From Sulfolobales archaeon (GTDB lineage Archaea; Thermoproteota; Thermoprotei_A; Sulfolobales; NBVN01): a stretch of DNA of 64,000 nucleotides. This document shows, piece after piece, positions 60,014 through 64,000 of the stretch. Where the stretch lies: contig JAOAKQ010000001.1 of assembly GCA_026419835.1 (NCBI GenBank), positions 186,001-250,000 on the forward strand, read 5' to 3'. Below the pieces are notes generated by a model. The model worked only from the letters and a program-made list of their open reading frames with translations. It searched no databases and was not told where the DNA came from. How positions within the stretch are numbered: the first letter of the stretch is position 1; every line of letters starts with the position of its first letter. Both the position numbers and the translations under genes were made by a program.

Positions 60014-61956
60014 TCATCAAAACTCGCGTTAGTTCTAGACGCCCACGTTTCGTACGTTTTCACTAAGTTCTGGTAGGCAGCGAGGTGCAGAGAGCAGAGG
60101 TGCAGGCCTCCCTCCCTACCTACGGCATCACCTCCACACACAGAGCACCGAGAACCGATCGAGAGACCGAATTTCACCTTCAGCTCGCTCCCCCTAGAGT
60201 TTGAAAGAGCTTTCTTAACTTCTTCCAGCTTAGAGCCTAGTTTCGCTATGGCTTCATCCACAACCTCCTTCCTACTTACTCTACCGAGTGCTACTTCGCG
60301 GAGCTTCCGCTCGAACTCCCTAGTTAACTCGACTTCAGTAATTTCCTTGAATAAGGCACTCAGTATGCGAGCTACTCTTAAACCTAGATTCGTTACTGCG
60401 ATGCTCTTTCCTCTAACGTACTTTCTCTTGAAGAGGGTTTCAATGATTTGAGCTCTCGTCGACTCAGTCCCGATACCTGAACTCTCCATCCACTTCAATA
60501 TGGAGGCTTTACTGTGCAGCTGAGGCTGGCGCGTGTAGAGCTTGAGCGATCTTACTGAAGATATCTCCAGTTCTTCACCTACGCGTAGTGTAGGTACCTC
60601 AACTGAGGCGATTTTTCTATAGTGGTATACTTTGAGCCACTCCTGGGATAGCACTCTCCTACCTACGAGCTTGAAGAGAACTCCCGCGCCCGGCTCCTTC
60701 ATAGTATAAACAACTTCCTCTACTCTAGCGCTTGGATAGAATGAAGCTAGGTACCTTCGAACGATCAACTCGTAGAGAACGGCTTCTCCATCGCCGAGCT
60801 TCCTGGGTATGTAGCCGGTGGGGTGTATAGCTGGGTGAGCGGGGTCCTCGCCAGCACCTTCTCTAGGGGATAGTAGTTTTCTACTTAGAAGTTCTGATGC
60901 GTAAGCTCCTAGATTGGGTAGTGATGAAAGATTCCTCAAGATCTTGGCGTTATCTATGGACTGGGGGATCTTCTCAGAGTTCGTTCTAGGGTAGCTTATG
61001 AGTGAGTCGAGGTACAGCTCTTCCGCAATCCTCATAGTTTCAGCGGGTGAGAAGCCGAAGAGCTTAGCTGACTCGAGCTGGAGCTGTGTTAGATTGAATG
61101 GTGGTGGCGGCTCTAAACTCAGTACCTTCTTATCTACGTTCGAGACAACTAGTTTTCTAGTCTTTCTTAGAGACTGCGCTAGTCTAACGGCACTATCTAA
61201 CTTCTCAAATGGTTCAAACGCGTTGGTGAGCGAGTACTCTCTACTACCGTACCTTACTCTCACGGAGACTGTGAACGTGGGCTTCGGTACGAAGGTCTCT
61301 CGCTCTATGTATCTCTTCAGAAGTTCCAGTAGTGTTGGTGACTGAACCCTACCAGCACTGAGAACTAGCTTCTCTCCGAAGAGGTGCTCGTAGACGCTCA
61401 TCAAAGCCCTACTTACGTTTATACCCCACAGCCAGTCCAGGATGTGTCGTGCTAGACCGGACTCTATATTACTCCAGTCGAGAGGTTGTAGATTGCTGAG
61501 CGCTTTAGATAGCTCCTCCTTTGTTAAAGTAGAGAACTTCATCCTGTAGGCTCTTCTAGTATCCCCCAAGTGCTTTATTATGTTGTAGCCGATGACGGAG
61601 CCCTCGATATCGTAGTCACACGCATTAACGTAGTATTCCGCGTTGGGAAACAGCTTTTCAAGTACTCTATAGTACTTCTCTAGGTGCTTGGAGTTCTTCT
61701 CGTAGACCCACCTATGTCCCCACGAGAAGCTAAACGTCGGGTAGTCATTTTCATCTGTGTAGAGCGTGTACAGATGTCCGGCAGTAGAAGCTACGACTAC
61801 GTCCTTCCCACGGAACTTCCCGGTCCACACGGAAACTCCGCTTATGGCGATCCTATTTCTCGACTCGAGAACTTCAGCTATTCTAGCGGCCGCCCTCGGT
61901 TTTTCAGCTACTACTAGAACGTATCTTCTAGGTAGAGACAGGCTCTCGAACCTCAG
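59929..61956 (-). CDS. topA: DNA topoisomerase I (type IA), with likely CTG start
   Basis: A type IA topoisomerase. The Toprim motif RYVLVVAEKPRAAARIAEVL is encoded upstream of the first GTG at 61830, so translation must begin earlier. The later motifs include YYVNACDYDIEG and the catalytic tyrosine in SLISYPRTNSEKIP, and the C-terminus has CSVCGG...CSLH as a zinc site. Between the upstream in-frame limit and the Toprim there is no ATG, GTG or TTG. I chose CTG at 61956, which overlaps the M50 stop as CTGA, giving 675 residues; a second CTG lies at 61941. The start is inference. Confidence 0.9.
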   Translation of the reverse strand: MRFESLSLPRRYVLVVAEKPRAAARIAEVLESRNRIAISGVSVWTGKFRGKDVVVASTAGHLYTLYTDENDYPTFSFSWGHRWVYEKNSKHLEKYYRVLEKLFPNAEYYVNACDYDIEGSVIGYNIIKHLGDTRRAYRMKFSTLTKEELSKALSNLQPLDWSNIESGLARHILDWLWGINVSRALMSVYEHLFGEKLVLSAGRVQSPTLLELLKRYIERETFVPKPTFTVSVRVRYGSREYSLTNAFEPFEKLDSAVRLAQSLRKTRKLVVSNVDKKVLSLEPPPPFNLTQLQLESAKLFGFSPAETMRIAEELYLDSLISYPRTNSEKIPQSIDNAKILRNLSSLPNLGAYASELLSRKLLSPREGAGEDPAHPAIHPTGYIPRKLGDGEAVLYELIVRRYLASFYPSARVEEVVYTMKEPGAGVLFKLVGRRVLSQEWLKVYHYRKIASVEVPTLRVGEELEISSVRSLKLYTRQPQLHSKASILKWMESSGIGTESTRAQIIETLFKRKYVRGKSIAVTNLGLRVARILSALFKEITEVELTREFERKLREVALGRVSRKEVVDEAIAKLGSKLEEVKKALSNSRGSELKVKFGLSIGSRCSVCGGDAVGREGGLHLCSLHLAAYQNLVKTYETWASRTNASFDDYSATLLKLSTTGRFVKDVIKYLMKRDR

Positions 61957-63029
61957 AGCGGCACTGGCACAGTTGCTACTAGAAGAAGTAGATATGCGGA
62001 TAATAGCAGCACTCTATCTCTTGCGGAAAGTCTCGATACTTGGTTCGAGTATCCTATGTGGGGTCTGAATCCGCTAATTAGTAGTGCTAGTATAGAGAAG
62101 AAGCTAAGCCACCTGTACGCTGGCGAGAAAATTGAGAGAGCTATAAAGAGTGCCGGAATAGCTAGGCTCACAGCTCTGTGCACCTCCACGGTAGTTAGAG
62201 ACCTAACTACGTGCCCCCCGTCGAGCTGCCCCACCGGCATTAAGTTTGCGAAGTGTATTAAGAGTAGGAGCATTGAAGCAAGAGCGGCTGGGTGAAGTAG
62301 TATGATAGCGTCCTCTACTCGAGGAATGAAGTCTGTGAGTAGGAGTAGGTACATAGCCATTGGAACGAAGCCTATTGGAGATACGTCTTCACACATTAGT
62401 TCACCGAGTCTTACCACTGGGGATAACCTCATAGAGATCAGCAGCGCCATGAACGATACTGCGACACCGACCGATGGTCCTGAAAGACCGAGAAGAGCGA
62501 GAGACTTTCTATCACGCGGTAAGAACCTCGTCGTAATCACAGCTCCGAAGGTCCCCAGAGGTGAAACTACTGGTGCTGGAATAAAGAGCGGTAGGGGTGT
62601 TGGAATACCAGCTCTTGTAGATGTGACGGAGTGCCCCAGCTCGTGAAGTGCCAGTGGAACTAGTACTGATAGTGTAAATGTAGCTACAGATGCTGGAACT
62701 CCGCTCAAATCTCCCCCCAGACACTCGTAGAATGATATACTGCTAAAGTAGCCTGTCGCAGCTACCGCTGCGAAAGTAGCTACCGCTAGAGCGTAGTATA
62801 CGGTCTTTCGAAGCTCTCCTACGCCCACTCTAATTACGCGCACTATTTCCTGACCGGACCTGATGGTTAGTAGGGGCTGGTACCCAAGTCCAACCAACTC
62901 TCTAAAGACTTCGTCGAAGTACCTCTCGATACTACCACTCGTAACTACGTACTCTAGGAAGGAATGCGATTCGTAAGTTATCTCTACACTAGCGTACCTT
63001 GCGAGTACTCTCTCAACCTCTTCTCTCAA
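61953..63029 (-). CDS. M50-family site-2 protease homologue
   Basis: A 358-residue membrane metalloprotease. A soluble N-terminal part (about 1-70) precedes the active site [11 protein letters not shown] near residues 127-137 and the third ligand region [17 protein letters not shown] near 264-280, in a protein with about seven hydrophobic segments. Such proteases cut substrates within the membrane. The ATG overlaps the rpoK stop by 4 bp and its own end overlaps the topA start. Confidence 0.9.
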   Translation of the reverse strand: MREEVERVLARYASVEITYESHSFLEYVVTSGSIERYFDEVFRELVGLGYQPLLTIRSGQEIVRVIRVGVGELRKTVYYALAVATFAAVAATGYFSSISFYECLGGDLSGVPASVATFTLSVLVPLALHELGHSVTSTRAGIPTPLPLFIPAPVVSPLGTFGAVITTRFLPRDRKSLALLGLSGPSVGVAVSFMALLISMRLSPVVRLGELMCEDVSPIGFVPMAMYLLLLTDFIPRVEDAIILLHPAALASMLLLLIHFANLMPVGQLDGGHVVRSLTTVEVHRAVSLAIPALFIALSIFSPAYRWLSFFSILALLISGFRPHIGYSNQVSRLSARDRVLLLSAYLLLLVATVPVPL

Positions 63030-63328
63030 AGCGAGACCTCACCAAAGATTCTTTTTTCAGCCTCTATCAAGTGAGACACCGGTACCAGCTCCCTAAGTCC
63101 GTTGGGAAGTCTTCTGACTATAGTAAACGGGAGAACTCCTCTCAAAAGCTCCTGCCTAGCTATAAAAACAAAGTCCTTACTAGGTAGCTTACTGACATCT
63201 ATCAAAGGCCTCGCACCCATAGTTAGCTGAAGAGCTCTAGCCCCAATAACTCTAGCCTTTTCAAATTTCGTTAACTTGGGTAGCCATACCCGCACACTCG
63301 CACTCGAAGAGGTTTCTCTGGATGGCAT
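63026..63328 (-). CDS. rpoK: RNA polymerase subunit K (Rpo6)
   Basis: A 100-residue polymerase subunit. [28 protein letters not shown] near residues 19-46 and [23 protein letters not shown] near 54-76 match RpoK/Rpb6 along the core. Rpo6 stabilises the clamp and assembly of the large subunit. Minus-strand TATA GATATAAGCTAG around 63364-63375 is about 40 bases from the ATG. It leads the rpoK-M50-topA chain. Confidence 0.95.
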   Translation of the reverse strand: MPSRETSSSASVRVWLPKLTKFEKARVIGARALQLTMGARPLIDVSKLPSKDFVFIARQELLRGVLPFTIVRRLPNGLRELVPVSHLIEAEKRIFGEVSL

Positions 63329-63500
63329 CGCGCTACTCCCCCCAGACTTTCAGATAGCGCAGCTAGCTTATATCCGCAAGACACATCACAAGAGTACGGC
63401 CATCAGAATCCCAGCTTAAATCACTTCTCATAGCTTTTAACCTTCATCATCAAACATCTCCGGCGGTTCCAGGAGTACCGATAGATCTACCGTTCTCGAC

Positions 63501-63512
63501 TATATATTTTAT
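63501..63512 (+). promoter_or_regulatory. Strong TATA element upstream of candidate RNA
   Basis: TATATATTTTAT is the most consensus-like TATA run in this interval. On the plus strand transcription would start near 63532; no plausible plus-strand protein gene follows. On the minus strand it is too far from rpoK to be its main promoter. Confidence 0.45.
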
Positions 63513-63529
63513 CGAGATCGTTTTGAGCT

Positions 63530-63710
63530 AGTATAACGTTCGAGAGGGTGGAAGATCTCTGCACATGAATCAGTAAGTGGGTAATGGAATACGTCAGAAA
63601 GAATAAGCGCCTACCGCCGGCACAGCCAGCCGAGGGCATGGCAGACAGGCGCAGCCCTCAGCGACCAGGCAGCCCCCGCGATACGGGGAGGGAAGAGCTA
63701 GCGTAATGGA
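63530..63710 (+). ncRNA. Candidate structured RNA with H-type pseudoknot
   Basis: The interval has no recognised gene but is strongly structured. GCGCCT (63607-63612) can pair with AGGCGC (63647-63652), while GAGGGC (63632-63637) pairs with GCCCTC (63654-63659). The two stems interleave as an H-type pseudoknot with one base between. CCCCG/CGGGG form a further hairpin at 63674-63688. A TATA element at 63501 fits plus-strand transcription. A 40-codon open frame at 63584-63706 (ATG to TAA) is rich in R, P and A and probably non-coding. It does not fit tRNA, RNase P or the SRP RNA core. Confidence 0.35.
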
Positions 63711-63731
63711 AGTTTACGAGTTTACACTAGC
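63697..63731. terminator. Inverted repeat after trpS, possible terminator
   Basis: GCTAGCGTAA and TTACACTAGC pair over ten positions with one mismatch around a 15-base loop. It lies just beyond the trpS stop (minus strand) and also at the 3' edge of the candidate RNA, so it could end either transcript. Confidence 0.4.
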
Positions 63732-63747
63732 CTAGCTCAGAACGGTG

Positions 63748-64000
63748 CTACCGCCTCATCTTGGGCTCACCGAATTTCGACCTTATGAGGTACCGGTCTA
63801 GTCTATCCTTTTCCCTCTCTCTCTTTTCCTGAAAATCTCTTAGGAATTTCCAGACTCTCGAAGCTAGCTCCGCTTTACACTCTCCACACAGTAGAGAACC
63901 GGTACGGCAGTTCCAGTATCTCTCCGAGAGCTTCACATCGTCTTCTTCAAACAGCATCTCGTACATCTTAAAGACAGAGCAGCGGTCTGGGTTGCCTCCC
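63748..64000 (-). CDS. trpS: Tryptophanyl-tRNA synthetase, C-terminal part (5' end outside window)
   Basis: The frame is open to the window end. The visible 83 residues read GGNPDRCSVFKMYEMLFEEDD, then ERYWNCRTGSLLCGECKAELASRVWKFLRDFQEKRE, the conserved C-terminal region of archaeal TrpRS, where CRxGxxxCGECK and the following helix contact the anticodon side. The internal ATG at 63966 is not the start. The catalytic domain is missing from the window. Confidence 0.85.
   Translation of the reverse strand, partial: GGNPDRCSVFKMYEMLFEEDDVKLSERYWNCRTGSLLCGECKAELASRVWKFLRDFQEKREREKDRLDRYLIRSKFGEPKMRR

Overview
This window is chromosomal DNA from a hyperthermophilic crenarchaeote (Thermoproteota). 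The evidence is the chromatin protein Cren7, archaeal/eukaryal ribosomal proteins (L40e, L34e, S8e, L31e, L39e, LX, S19e), two PCNA paralogues, a Lhr helicase, RNA polymerase subunits K and P, archaeal CoA and diphthamide enzymes, introns in a tRNA gene, 24-nt CRISPR repeats and crenarchaeal-type TATA boxes. Many genes are leaderless, and GTG and TTG starts are frequent. A Desulfurococcales-like lineage is my inference; I cannot name the species.

Layout. 1-5163: three overlapping genes, a type II secretion F-like membrane platform (cut by the window edge), a large beta-rich protein and a VirB4/HerA-like ATPase. 5250-16530: tRNA-Asn, Cren7, a nucleotidyltransferase, L40e, a KH protein with AspRS, Lhr helicase, RNase P RNA, tRNA-Pro, prefoldin beta, a cation efflux protein, an intron-containing tRNA (probably Lys), SRP19/S8e, L34e/cytidylate kinase and tRNA-Ser. 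16582-17734: a CRISPR array read on the minus strand, without cas genes here. 17815-18000: a structured non-coding segment. 18150-24297: PRPP synthetase, a THUMP tRNA methyltransferase, an AlaX editing protein, a nucleotide-sugar dehydrogenase, an IMPase-family phosphatase and a DUF1614-like membrane protein. 24336-33102, all minus: a glycosylatable coiled-coil protein, then the translation/secretion operon S19e-PDCD5-L39e-L31e-eIF6-LX-prefoldin alpha-FtsY-SecE-NusG-L11-L1-L10, preceded by PCNA and an RpoP-like protein. 33185-49786: flavodiiron protein, an ABC exporter, GlyRS, MetRS, primase large subunit, an Lrp regulator, second PCNA, agmatinase-like enzyme, both glycine decarboxylase subunits, geranylgeranyl reductase and OsmC. 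49815-53117: a compact archaeal CoA operon (CoaBC, pantoate kinase, phosphopantothenate synthetase). 53228-64000: GNAT, MgtE, MFS, Dim2-type KH protein, a tandem Sm/Hfq-like protein, Dph6, a zinc ribbon with signal peptidase I, and the minus-strand chain RpoK - M50 protease - topoisomerase I, ending in the 3' end of trpS.

Functionally this is mostly core information processing with protein export (FtsY, SRP19, SecE, signal peptidase). Points most worth a second look are: the secretion-like triad at the left edge; two essential genes (metG, topA) whose conserved N-termini lack an ATG, GTG or TTG start; the tRNA with about 50 nt of intervening sequence; the CRISPR array with a degenerate leader-end repeat; and two candidate structured RNAs (17815-18000 and 63530-63735), one with a possible H-type pseudoknot.
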